Positions 45,861 to 58,942 of a DNA stretch of 64,000 nucleotides are shown piece by piece. Within the stretch, counting starts at the first letter, position 1. Each line of letters begins with the position of its first letter. The notes under the pieces are model-generated. The model saw only the letters and a list, made by a program, of their open reading frames with translations. It did not search any database and was not told the origin of the DNA. Source of the stretch: Typha latifolia (Eukaryota; Streptophyta; Magnoliopsida; Poales; Typhaceae); assembly GCA_019914945.1 (NCBI GenBank), contig CM034110.1:3601001-3665000 (forward strand), given 5' to 3'. The position numbers were made by a program, and so were the translations under genes.

Positions 45861-48658
45861 CCAAATCATGAAAAATCTATCTCAAAGGGTGAAGAAATCT
45901 ATGTCCCGCAAAATAATCATGATAATTCATTTGGAACTATAACCTTTAACTCAAGCAACCCAAGTCAGTCTCTACCTAAGTCTAGATATTCATCTGAGCA
46001 GACTTTTATTTCCAAAGCACCATTTTCCAAAAGACTAACTCAAGCTAAAGTAGGAACAAACTTTAGTAAGATGATGGAATTGTTTAAGCAAGTTGAAATT
46101 AACATTCTATTACTCGACGCCATCAAGCAAGTTCCTTCTTATGCCAAATTTTTGAAGAATCTTTGCACTCAGAAAAGAAAAATCAAAAGTGCAAAAGAAG
46201 GCATTCCTAGCTGAGCAAGTAAGCTCAATCATCCAAAACAACATTCCACCTAAGTGGAAAGATCCAGGTTGTCCTACTATTTCATGTGTCATTGGCAATC
46301 ATGTCATTGATAAAGCCCTTTTGGATTTAGGTACAAGTGTTAATCTTTTGTTGTATTCAGTTTACAAGCAATTAGGTCTTGGAGAGTTGAAGCTAACTCA
46401 AATTAGACTGTCTTTGGTAGATCATTCTATCAAATATTCTCGAGGCATCATAGAGGATGTTCTAATTAAGATAGACAAGTTCATTTTTATGTGGATTTCA
46501 TAATCCTTGATACTGAACCTGTCCAAAACTCGAACAATCATATCCCTGTGATCTTAGGAAGGCCATTCCTAGCCACTGTGAATGTAGTCATTCACTGTCA
46601 AAATGGGATTATGAAACTATCTTTTGGCAATATGACTGTGGAATTAAATATTTTTTATGTTAGCCATCAACCTCCTAAAACTGATGATGTTTTTGAGGTT
46701 GACATGATTGAAGGCCTATTAGAGAGCATAAATGAGCAGGCAAATGTTGAGGATCTTTTAGAAAAGTGTCTTTTTACATTTTGACTTTGATTTTGATTGG
46801 GAAACTCCTTTTGAGGAGGTCAATGCATTGTTAGAATCTGCACCTCTTATAGATTTTAATAAATGACAGCCTAAGATTGAACTTCTTCCACTATCTTCAC
46901 CCCCAACTCCTCCGTCTATCATAGAACCTCCAAAGTTAGATATTAAAACACTACCTGATACTCTTAAATATGTGTTTTTAGGCTCTTCTGAAACCCTTCC
47001 TGTTATTATAGCATCTGATTTGGTTAAGAAACAGGAGGAAAAACTTGTGTGTGTCTTAAAAGAATACAAGGAAGCTATAGGATGGACCATAGCTGATATC
47101 AAGGGAATTAGTCCTAATGTGGTTATGCATCGAATCCATTTAGAGGAAAATGCAAAAAAATCTCGTGAACTGCAACGGAGGTTAAATCCTATGATGAAGG
47201 ATATTGTTAGAGTTGAAGTGCTAAAATTATTAGATGCGGGTATTATCTACCCAATTTCGGATAGTGCATGGGTGAGTCCTATTCATGTTCTGCCTAAGAA
47301 GTCTAGCATTACAGTAGTGCAGAATAAGAACGATGAGTCAGTACCCACTTGTGTTCAAATAGGGTGGCGTGTTTGCATTAACTACCGAAAACTTAATCTT
47401 GTAAGTAGAAAGGATCATTTTCCCCTTCCTTTCATTGATCAAATGCTTGAAAGGTTAGTCGGACATGCTTATTATTAATTTTTAGATGGTTATTCTAGCT
47501 ATAACCAAATCCCTATAGCACTTGAGGATCAAGAGAAGACCACATTTACTTGTCCCTTTAGAACATTTGCCTATCGTCGCATACCTTTTGGGTTATGCAA
47601 TGCTCCTAGTACCTTTCAAAGGTGCATGATTAGCATATTCTCATATATGGTAGAACGGTTCTTGGAATTTTTTATGGATGACTTTTCTGTCTTTGGATCA
47701 TGATTTGATGAATGCTTGCACCACCTGTCCTTAGTCTTAGAAAGGTGCAAAGAGAAAAGCCTAGTGTTTAATTGGGAAAAATGTCACTTTAGGGTGAAGA
47801 AAGGAATTGTTCTAGGACATTATTTCTAAAGATGGGATCGAAGTCGATAAGGCTAAAGTTGACTTAATTTCTAACCTTCCATCACCTCGGACTGTGAAGG
47901 AAATCCGATCATTTTTGGGTCATGCGGGTTTTTACCGATAATTTATTAAGGATTTTAGTAAGATATCACGACCTTTATGTAATTTACTGGCTAAGGATTC
48001 TCAATTTGTCTTTAATGAAGAATGTCTTAAGGCTTTTCAACAGCTAAAAACTGAATTAACTTCTGCTCCTATCATTCAACCACCAAATTGGGATGAGCCT
48101 TTTGAGATTATGTGCGATGCATCTGACTATGCAATTGGAGCGGTTTTAGGACAACGGGTTAATAGGTTACCACATGTGATCTATTATGCTAGTAAAACCC
48201 TGAATGGTGCACAACTAAATTATTCCACTACTAAGAAAGAGTTGCTAATAGTTGTATTTGCTTTAGACAAATTTAGATCCTACCTCTTAAAGTCTAAAGT
48301 CATCATATATTCTGATCATGCAGCACTTAAGTACCTTCTCTCTAAAAAGGATGCTAAAGCCCGTTTAATTCGTTGGATTCTATTGCTACAAGAATTTGAT
48401 CTTGAAATTAGGGACAAAAAAGGTTCTGAAAATGTTGTTGCAGATCACTTATCTAAGCTTAGCCTAGAATCAACTTATGAATCCAAATCAATATCTAAAT
48501 ATTTTCCTGATGAGCAGCTAATGAGTGCTTCTTAGCTACCATGGTATGGTGATATTGTCAACTATCTTGCTATTGGTCAAATGCCTCTATATTGGACCAA
48601 GCAAGATAAGTCCAAATTTTTAGTTGAGGTCAAATTCTTTTTCTGGGATGACCCAAAC
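45861..48658 (+). pseudogene. Athila pol: protease, RT, RNase H
   Basis: Protease: KALLDLGTSVNLLLYSVY (46312) with the Asp-Leu-Gly site typical of Athila, and VILGRPFLATVNVV (46550). RT: VCINYRKLNLVSRKDHFPLP (47370), FLDGYSSYNQIPIA, FGLCNAPSTFQRC and catalytic FMDDFSVFG (47675). A stop at 47476 and a frameshift around 47815 break it. RNase H is open from 48110 to 48534: [61 protein letters not shown]. After one TAG the coding line goes on to FFFWDDPN, where solo B LTR 5 is inserted (48659). Confidence 0.85.
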
Positions 48659-51477
48659 TGTGACGCCCCCGACCGGCACGGGCACGTGCACGCCCATGCA
48701 CCCACATGGCACGCATGGCGCACGCAACAGGATGGGCGGTGCCCGTCACGCAGAGATGCTCTCCTGTACACATACAATCATGACATCATCAAATACTACT
48801 TGCTAACATATCCATAATCACATAACCCATCACTAATTAAATTATATTATTAACCAAATAAACCTGTTAACATATGAATATTCCAGTCCACAATAATATA
48901 TATTAAACCACTACATAATCTGGCAGGACCCATACAGGTCACAACAAACCATCAAGATACAACTAAAACGACTAATATAAGAGTACACTATGATTCGAGC
49001 TGTATTATACAATTCATCGTCTAATACAACAGTGTACAAATATCAAATACTGGTACAACTCAATTCCTATATAAATTATCATCTATACTGTCTCGCATCT
49101 ATAGCTCACCTCATCATCGCCCTGAAATATCTTCTCAAGATATCTCAAGTCGCTATCACATACCACGTATCTGAGGGAGTTAGAAAAGAAATAGAGTCAT
49201 GAGCAAAAAGCTCAGTGAATAAAACTTACCCTGAATCAGTGATGTCAAACAGAGAGTAAATCATGTACTAGATAATATAAATCAGAAAGAGCATCATGTC
49301 ATGAATGAGTATATGAATGTTCCTTAATAATATATAAATGAAAAATAGATAACATGACATGTCATAACTGGTAGAATATATAATCATCGACAATGTATAA
49401 ATAAATCTCCATGTCATACCATCATCATAACTCTCTCTCAAATATGACACATGATGCATGCCGACCATGACCATGCTATGATATCAAATGCAACCATATA
49501 TAATGCATATTGATCACTTGATAATCAGGTAGCCAAATAATAATGAAATTATATGCATTTCTCAACATCACAATCATCAATCATCACTGACATCTCTGTA
49601 TAATATTATCATACTAGACCACTGTGCACAGTCAACACTCGGTACCCGGTCTCAATATCATGCCCGAAGGCTCAAAGCATACTCTGCCATCCGCAAAATG
49701 TATCTCAAATATAATCATACCGTGCCATCCGCTAAGGGTATTAACATCCATCCAGACCGGGCACCCTCATAGTTGATAGAAACCTCGTGAGGATAACTCG
49801 CCACATATGCCCTAGCGAACAGCATTTGTCTGAATGTCTGCTGCGCACACAGACTAACGACCTCGGACATAAGGCCAATAGGATCGCGACTATATCGAGC
49901 GACCAATCATCCACCATGTGCATCCTAACCCTCGCACCTACTAGGATATCCTCACGCTTTCTATCAACTATCCTATCAACCACATTTCATGCTTTTCTTC
50001 TAAATAACTGATCAAATGCATATATCCAGTACGATAACAAGTCAATGAATAACATGAATTTAGGTGGAATAGGAATCAAGAGAAAATGATGCAATGTAGT
50101 CTCCAACTGTATCGTCAACACATGCATACTCATGCTAATCTATTACATGCATACTCATGCTACAGATCAACTCGATAAACAATCATAATAGTAGAATCAT
50201 CTCTCATGATCTCTATATATCATCAATGTGCTCATATCCCAGATCAACCTAATCAGATGCATGATAAAATATGCTCGACTGTAATCATCTCTAGATAAAG
50301 TCATAATCGCATACAAGGTCAAAACATGCATGTACATAATATATAATATAACCTAATTTGAGAAAGGCGTCTAAAGGATAAGACCACTCACCGTCTAATC
50401 AGAACGCACAAACCACGCATCTCTCACGTCCGTCAGGTAATCGAGTGACACTCATCGCTAGCAAGGTCCACGGAGTCTCAAATAAGGGGGTTTGGGATCT
50501 GAAATATTTAGGTAGTATGATGTTAGTCGTTTATCTAATTAGAATTAATTCAGTTAAAATATAAAGGTTTATTAGGTTTAGAATCACTTTTCTTTATTTT
50601 TGATTACATAACTAGCTCTATAATATAGATACGATTCAAATATTATAATTCTAGTATTATTATAAAATGTTAGTTATAACATAAGGAGAAGAGGCCACTT
50701 TCCTTTTATATGAGAGTATTTCTAAATATATAATTATAAAATAAAATAAAAGGCTAAATAAGTATAGACAAGATCTAATTATAATTGATTTTATAATTCA
50801 TACACTATCTTGATTAATTAGGGACAATGCAGTCTTTACTCGATAAAATAATAAATAAACAACTAAATAAGCTTAGTATTTTATTTGTTGTAGAATAATC
50901 ATAAAATTAGTAGAAATACTTAATATATATATGATGAGGGTATTAGAATATAAATCTAATAATTATAATTTACAAATCTATCTATTAATCTAATAGATAT
51001 ATAAATAAATAAATAAATATAAGTATTTACCTATATTTATACCTAATTAATCATTAATTATAAAATTATATTGAAGAATATATAATATTATTAAAATATT
51101 TAATGTCTAAATAATCTATTTGCATTAATTAAGAATAAAAATACCTAAATAAATAACATAACTAAAATAATTAATTAATAAATTAATTAAATCTGCCATA
51201 AGAGCTGGGCCAAGCCCAGCACTGTGCAGAGAAGAAAGAAAAAAAAAGAAGTAGAAGCTGAGGAGGAAGAAGAAAAAGAAAGAAAGTAGAAGAAGAAGAA
51301 GGAGAGGAGAAGAAGAAGAAGAAGAAGAAGAAGAAGAAGAAGAAGAAGAAGAAGAAGAAGAAGAAGAAGAAGAAAGGAGAAGGAGAAGAAGAAGAAGAAG
51401 AGGGGGAGGGGAGCTAAGGGAAAAGAAAGGAAGAAGAGATAGAAATAAGAAATAAGAAGAAGAAAGAGGAAGAAGAA

Positions 51478-51508
<31 letters not shown>

Positions 51509-51641
51509 AAGAAGAAGAAGAAGAGAAGAGGAAAATAAGAAAGAGAGAAGGTGAGGGAGGAGCTTGCGGACCCAGGCTGGCGGGGAGGGCACCGGCCGCT
51601 GCTGGCCAGCCTCTCGCCGGTGGCTCGGCTCCGACGAGCTC

Positions 51642-51701
<60 letters not shown>

Positions 51702-52028
51702 GAGGGAGAGGGAGAGAGAGCTTCTCACTAGTGATAGCTGGCTGACGTCGGCGACGAGGAGTGCGAAAGATAGTGGAGACAGAGTGGAGTGGGAGAGAGA
51801 CCGAGAGAGATAAATAGATAGAGAGAGAGAGAGAGAAGGCGGTGGAGGGGGTTGCTGCGGCGCCGGGGCCCGCCGCAGCCGGCCGCAGCCCGTTGGCTGC
51901 GGCAGCGAAAGCGGGCACATGGCGCCCCCACCACGCAAGCTGCATGCGCAGCTTGCATGGGCACGAGGCCGGCCACAGTGTGGGCAGTCGCATCATGCCC
52001 ATAAATTTTTTTTTTTTGGGTCGTTACA
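48659..52028 (+). mobile_element. Solo LTR, family B (copy 5), target duplication CAAAC/CATAC
   Basis: 3370 bp, starts TGTGACGCCC and ends GGGTCGTTACA. Flanks are CAAAC (48654-48658) and CATAC (52029-52033), a 5-bp duplication with one mismatch. Excising it rejoins the Athila integrase N-terminus as WDDPN-LFKYCPDQIIRRC in frame, which independently proves the boundaries. It has the longest purine tract of the B copies (51232-51550, nearly all A/G on this strand) plus a (GA)n run at 51642-51700. Confidence 0.9.
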
Positions 52029-53209
52029 CATACTTGTTTAAGTATTGCCCAGATCAAATCATTAGGAGATGTGTGTCTGATGATGATTTTTATAAAATTA
52101 TTTCTTTTTGTCATGATCAAGCCTATGGGGATCATTTTAGCTCTAAAAAGACTGTTGCAAAAATTTTACAAGGTGGGTTTTATTGGCCCTCCATCTTTCG
52201 TGATGTTCATGAGTATTGCAAAGTTTGTGAGAGATGTCAAAGACTAGGAAGTATTTTAAAGAGGAACATGATGTCGCTCAATCCGATTTTAATTGTTGAA
52301 ATTTTAATGTCTTGGGTATAGATTTCATGGGACCATTTCCAAATTCTTTTGGTTATGAGTACATTCTTGTTTTGCTGTAGATTATGTTTCAAAATAGGTT
52401 GAAGCTATAGCTTGTAGAACAAATGATCACAAAGTTGTAATCAAGTTTTTAAAAGATAATATTTTTGCTCGTTTTGGTACGCCGCGTGCTATTATAAGCG
52501 ATGGGGGCAAACATTTTTGCAATCAAGTTTTTAAAAGACTTATGCATAAATATTTTGTCATGCATAAGGTTGTCACTCCCTATCACCCCCAAACTAGTGG
52601 CTAGGTCGAGATATCCAATAAAGAGATCAAAAGAATTTTGGAGAAGACGGTTAACCCCACTAGGAAAGATTGGTCCTTAAGGCTTAGTGATGCATTGTAG
52701 GCATATCAGACTACATTTAAAACTCCTATTGGGATGTCCCCATATCGAATTGTGTTTGGTAAGGCTTGTCACCTTCCTGTAGAGTTAGAACATCGAGCTT
52801 ATTGGGTGATTAAGCAACTCAATTTTAATCTTGATAAGACAAGTGCTCATAGGAAATTACAATTGAATGAGCCAGAGGAAATTAGAAATGATGCTTATGA
52901 CTATGCTAAAAGATATAAGGATAAAATAAAACAATATCATGATAAACACATTTTGACAAAATCATTTAGTCTTAGTTAGAAAGTCCTACTTTATAATTTG
53001 CGTTTACATCTTTTTCCTAGGAAATTGAGAAGTAAGTGGACGGGCCCTTTTACTATACGCACTGTCTATCCTTATGAAGCTGTCGAAATTGAAAATCCTA
53101 AAAATGGTGAGGTATTTAAGGTGAATGGTCAAAGGCTTAAACCATTTTTAGAATTGCGCAATCGAGAAGTGGAAGAAGCACTTCTAGAAGATCCTAATTA
53201 TCAAGGTTG
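52029..53209 (+). pseudogene. Athila integrase
   Basis: Zinc finger SFCHDQAYGDHFSSKKTVAK with CKVCERCQRLG (52100-52250), core start GIDFMGPFPNSFGYEYIL (52315), the second catalytic region AIISDGG, and YHPQTSG in shifted frames. The C-terminus is open: [20 protein letters not shown] (52734) and [20 protein letters not shown] (53035), ending at NYQG-stop (53209). Frameshifts near 52260 and 52370 and several stops. Similarity is still easy to read, more so than in the Reina-like copies. Confidence 0.8.
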
Positions 53210-54785
53210 ATCTCTATATCTGCTAAAGATTGTTTTTTTACATTTTTATTTGACTTTTTATTTTTATTATTATATGTACAACATTTGACAGGAGGAAGCT
53301 TATAGTATAAATTATCATTCTCAAGTAAATTCTACCATTTTTTGTGCTTTATCTTCTTACATTGAGGACAATGTAGAATTTAGATTGGGGGGGGGGGTGA
53401 AATTTCATATTTTTTAGGTCTTTTATTTTCAGTTACTTGTAGTTATGTTTTATTTTCCGATATTTTTCTATGTGTTTTTTCTCCTTAGAATATGTAGTGG
53501 TATTTAGCAGAGTCAATTTGGTTAGAAAGCGAGGATCAAACACAAAGTGATGTTTTGATTAAGCGAAGCATAAATCCTATTTTCTTCATTCTATTTTTAT
53601 ACACTTATTGTTTTAGAAAAAACTAATGGGACATGTGTTTTAGTGATGCAATTCTCAGAATGTAGTCTTGTTACCATTATGTTTCTGAAATAAATACGAG
53701 GATCAATATAAAATATCAGGTATTCTTAATAATTCTCGATCTATCATCATAGAGTTTCATGCTAATTATTCAGGAGAAATTTTTAGATCACATGTAGGTT
53801 GAATGTATAAAATGCTACTGATAAATATATCAAGTTGATTGAAATGCAAAAAGGTATAATTGATGTTAGAGCAATAGTCTCTCTACTGAGTAACCGGGCC
53901 TTTGCGTAACCATTCGGGAAGTGTTCGCGTCAAAAGGCAGAGTTACCATCTCTAATTCATGGTTGTTAGTTGTATACCGCCTTTTTGGTTCAAGGTGTGA
54001 TGCCCGAGGGGTGCCTCATCACCTAGTGGCTAAATCCACGCTACAAGGACCATCTAGAAAGCAAGATAACACTAGCATTGCTCAACCATGAAATTCCAAG
54101 TTAAGTTAATAAGAAAATTAAGATCGTAATAAAGCATATTATACATATATACCCTAGTGTTCCAGTCTGATTCAGATATGGATCTATCTCCTTGTTGCAG
54201 CATACTTTTCTATTATGATTTTGGAAGAATGAATAGTTTTAATAAGGTTAGAATGTATATTAATGCTAAATGAGAAGATAATTGGATACCTGTGTATATT
54301 CCTGATTGACTCTAGCTATGTCCGCTTTATAAAAATTTACTAGTATTTACCTGTGTATATTCTTAGTATGAGGTCTTGAGGGTAATTGCAAAGTTTGAGA
54401 TTTGCTGATCTAACTAGATGTAATTGTCAGTATTCTTGGGTTGATTTTGCTAAATATTGTTACATAATCAATAAGGAGCAAAATTTTTAGGTGATTTTAT
54501 TGTTTTCTTTTCAAGATTTTTTAATTACTTGAGTCTTGTATTTTCTTTCTTTTATTTTGTTTAATTGACTTAATAAATTTTGTGGGTAAATTCACTGCAA
54601 ACCCTCACGAGACACAACTCGTCTACTAGTGGAAGCTAGGGGTTTAAAGGCTTGATGCATATGCTAAATGCAATCGCGATGCCTGCTTAAGTGAGTAAAA
54701 ATTTTATTTTTATTTTTTTTCTTTCTAAATTCTTCATTCTTCTGTTTTGCTCGAGAACTAGCAAAAATCTTTGTTTGGGGGTATT
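53210..54785 (+). other. Athila 3' region without env-like ORF; polypurine tract
   Basis: In many Athila elements an env-like frame lies here; none longer than trivial is seen. TTGAGGACAATGTAGAATTT followed by a run of 11 G (53379-53399) is a polypurine-type landmark after integrase. TTTGTTTGGGGGTATT (54770-54785), directly before the 3' LTR, is the likely true polypurine tract. Confidence 0.65.
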
Positions 54786-56204
54786 TGTTAAATACATAAT
54801 TATAATATTTGTTATGCCCAAATTATTAAATATTAATATTTATTTTAACTAATTAATGTACTTTAGTTATATGTAGACCTTTGATCAATTGAATCTCATT
54901 TAATCACTAAAAATGGTCAAATTTGGGCTCAAACAAGAATTAGGCTTAGTCACTATTAACCAACTAAATCTACCTCTCATCTTTCAAGTCATGCTTAAGT
55001 CAAACTATGATCTACTAATCACTTTCTTCCTTATCTAAATTAGAATGAGTCAAAATTTCTTCTTTATTTTATCAAGCTATGATTTTCAGCAATCAAATCT
55101 CTATGAAGTTGCAGAATTTTAGCAAAAATTTCAAATTCCTATTTGAGCAGCAATTCCAATCAAGCAAATTATGTACCTAATGTGGTAGATTTCTAACATA
55201 TTTTATATAGATTTTCACTAAATTTCATCCACATATTTAGCAGATTTCAAACACAATCACAGCAAATTTCCAGCCGATTTGGAGCATATTTTTGTGCTCC
55301 AAGAAGTCTATAAATAGAAGGGTTGAGAGCTAGAAAAAAATATCATTTCTTGTGTATTTTCTATTAAGATTTTCTTTTCATGAGTTGTAGTTTAAAATTC
55401 AGCATTCAAACTTGCAATTGTTTCAATTAATTTGGCAACAATAGAGCACATTCGAAGAAATTTCAATCTTTGTAAGTCAGCAAAGTTCATATTCTGATTT
55501 TCTTTTAGTGTAATCACTTATTTTTGGATTTAGATTTTATTTTTGAAAGAAGTATTCTGCAACTCTCTAGTGCTAAATCTCATGTTTATTTTTATTCAAG
55601 TTGTGTTATTAACTACTAAAATGAATTTCTAATTTTCTTAAGGTTGAGGATGAATCTTGTTTAGAACATATTTCTTTTATTCTAAATCTCTTATGTGTTC
55701 TTAATTGCTAAATAGGTTCTTCGTTCGTCTACTTTAAATTTGTTGTTTAGAATTTAGATACTAGTTATTTTTCTTAAAATGGATATATATATATAATGAT
55801 TTAAAATTCTTACTCAATATTTTTTGAAAATGAAGGAAGAACGTAATTTTTATGAAAATTGAATTGTTCATTCAAAGATAATCTTCCGATCCACTAGTGA
55901 TTAATTTCTTGGTGAATCGTAAAAAATAAAGAGATTTATATTATCTAATAGAAATGTGTTATCTACAATTGGATTCCAAAACCTTATTTCTCACACTTAA
56001 TTAAAAAAATTTGTAAAAAGGTTTTCTTTCTCTATAAATCTCCTAAACCCATTTTCCAGCTAGGTTAAAATTATTTTTAAGATTTTCAAACACTTCAAGT
56101 TTTCAAACAAGTCCTCGTGGGATTGATACCTTGCTTGCCGATCTACTCCATAGATTCGTGCACTTGCGAGTGTTACTTAATTTGTCACAACAAGTTTTTG
56201 GCGC
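54786..56204 (+). repeat. 3' LTR of Athila-type element, with extra primer-site bases
   Basis: Starts TGTTAAATACATAATT after a polypurine tract and matches the 5' LTR to TTTGTCACA (56189). It continues 15 more bases, ACAAGTTTTTGGCGC, that match the sequence between the 5' LTR and its primer site plus the first six bases of that site. Only then does the host C element resume (ACATTTATTTTAGG). TATA box at 55309-55317. No 5-bp target duplication is recognisable. Confidence 0.8.
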
Positions 56205-58942
56205 ACATTTATTTTAGGGCTGCGAGAGGAGATATAGGCGGATGTTCGTGCTTTATGTCCAAAGCATAAGGCTCTCAAGATGGCAGCAAAAATAAGTTGG
56301 GGCAAACCGAGATGGGCAGTTTGCACCTAGAACGTCGGTTGGAAATTCTGCAGGATCAAAGACAACGTCCGTGAGTACTAGACCACGACCACCTTTGGGA
56401 CCTTCTTCTGATGTTAGAGGAGGCACAAGACCCCCCACCCCCCGTTCGAACTCTCACACCTGCCCAGGTGGAGGAGCAAAGGGCCTTTGCTTTTGATGCG
56501 ACGAACGTTTCACCCCCGGTCATCAATATACCAAACCGATCAGGAGTGTGATGCTCATCGATGGTATCAAGGAGGATGATGAGGTTGTTGATGATGGAGA
56601 GTGTCCAGAGGAGGCCGTTGAGATGGGCACAGAGGAAGATATCCAAGCTGAAATATCTATGCATGCATATTTGGGTACTTCCGTGCCTAGGACATTACGG
56701 GTAGACGGACTCGTTAGAAAATATTGTGTACACACAACTTTCTAGAAGAGAGGTTAGTGAGGAGATTGGGTTTGGATGCCGAACCCACCACGAGATTTGA
56801 CGTTGCTATTGGAGACAGCACGAAACTTAAGGCGGAGAGCTTGTGTCGCCGGGTCGGTATACGGGCGCAAGGACACAACATCATTGTGGACTTGTATCCG
56901 TTAGCGCTGCGAGGAGCGGACATTGTCCTTTGTACCTAGTGGTTATAGAGCTTGGGACCTGTCACATTTGATTTCTAGAGCATGTTGATGAAATTTAAAC
57001 AAGGAAACAAAGATGTGTGGCTTGTTGGCGTTCGGTCTTCGCCGATTCCTACGATGCAGCCTATGGTGGGGCTGCCTTGTGCGTATGATTTGGCCTATAT
57101 TCTTCAGTTAGGACCAGTAGGAGATGAGCCTTAAATGAATTCAGGTACTACCATTCAATTGTCTAATTTATTAGATAATTTTTCTGGACTGTTTGAGGAG
57201 CCACAGGAGTTGTTACTAATGAGAGCGGCGGACCATCGTATAGAGATTGTACCCGGGGCTGCACCAACGAATGTGAGGCCATATCGGTATCCATATGTGT
57301 AAAAATAAGTTATCTCAAAGATGGTAACTGAGATGTTAGAGCAAGGCCTCATACAACCAAGTCATAACTCATATTCATCACCCGTGCTATTGGTGCGAAA
57401 AAAAGATGGAACATGACATTTTTGTGTTAACTATCGGAAACTAAATACTATTACCATCAAGGACCGGTATCCTATACTGGTTATCGAGGAGTTGTCGGAT
57501 GAGCTTGCAAGGGCGAACATATTCAACAAGCTTGATTTGAGGGCTGGGCATCATCAAATTAGAGTTCACCGGGTGGATGTATGCAAAACTGCGTTTCGAA
57601 CTCCGGACGGGCATTACGAGTTTCGGGTGATGCCTTTTGGTCTCACCAATGCTCCAGCTACCTTTCAAGGCCTCATGAATGATATATTTCGACCTCTCTT
57701 GTTAAGGTATGTCTTGGTATTTTTTAACGACATTTTGGTGTATAGCATGATTGAATTGGAGCATTGGAGGCATTTGAAAGATTTGCTGAATTTGTTGAAA
57801 CAAAACCAATTGAAGATCAAGATATCCAAGTGCCTATGGGGAGTACCACAAGAGGAGTATTTAGGCCACAAAAGTTTACATGTATGACCGCTTGGCATAT
57901 TCCTACTACTATTACTGGATTGAGAGGATTTTTGGGGCTGACCGGATATTATCATCGATTCATCGCCGGATATGGCAAGATTGCTACTACTCTCACTTCT
58001 TTGTTGAAGGACTCTTTTAGATGGACGGATGAAGCCACTTCATCCTTTGGAAAACTGAAAACAGCAATGACGATGATGCTTGTTCTAGCGCTACCGGACT
58101 TTACCAAAGAGATCATTGTGGAGTGTGATGCGTCGGGTGTTGGCATAGGAGCTGTACTAATTCAAGGAGGACATCCCATTGCCTATCTTAGCAAGGTTTT
58201 ATCACAAAAATCTCAGCAATTATCGACTTATGAGAGAGAGATGTTGGTAATTCTGCAAGTGCTGACAATGTGGATGCCTTATTTGATTGGTAGACGATTC
58301 ATTAGACGAACCAATCAAAGGAGTCTTCCTTACTTTATGGGACAACGTATACACACTCCGGCACAGCAGAGATAGGTTACAAAATTATTGGGGTATGATT
58401 ATGAAATACAATACAAGAAGGGAACGAAAAATAAAGCGGCGGATGCACTATCACACCAACCCGATACCGCCGAGCTTGCAGCCTATTCTTCTCCTACCTT
58501 TCTCTTCCTTGACGAGCTGAAGTATGTATGTACATCTAACCCAGATGTTTTGAGATTGTTGCAGGAGGTGTTGGATGATCTAAAGCGCCATCTAGAGTTG
58601 AAGAATCAAGGCGGTTTGCTGCTGGACCGCGGATGCATTCGAGTGATTGCAAATGATGGATTACGGCAGAAATTGCTGGAGCATTTCCACCAAACTCCAG
58701 AGGCTGGTCATGCAGTAGTTGGATCAGTTCTACTAAAGCCATTGAAGGAGATAGAGATCGTAGAGCTAGTTCGTGTACTTCTTAGATGCCGACGACGATA
58801 TGGTACCAGATTGGAGATGGAGATTCTAGTTGAGTAGCTTAGCAAGCCATCCGATGAGGCAACATGGGAGTTGGAGACTGATATCATGGAGCGTTTCCCC
58901 GACTTTTCACCTTGGAGGCAAGGTGGGGGAAGCGTGGTGGGT
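56205..58942 (+). pseudogene. C element 2: gag end, protease, RT, RNase H, chromodomain tail
   Basis: Resumes gag at FILGLREEI. The protease region (56548-56940) has ISMHAYLGTSVPRTLRVDGL, but the active-site segment is deleted (KYCVH joins TTFLEERL). RT is open from 57492 (FNKLDLRAGHHQIRVHR; FRVMPFGLTNAPATFQGLMN; VLVFFNDILVYS), with Asn replacing the first Asp of the FDD catalytic pair. A deletion near 57865 removes part of the connection. RNase H follows ([57 protein letters not shown]). After the first part of the integrase finger (HFHQTPEAGH, 58682) it jumps to a chromodomain (RCRRRYGTRLEMEILVE), so the integrase core is missing. Confidence 0.85.

Noticed and set aside
53210..54785. Possible env-like gene of the Athila element
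   Set aside because: Searched for in all frames; only short frames are found and no signal peptide or membrane segment, so none is claimed.
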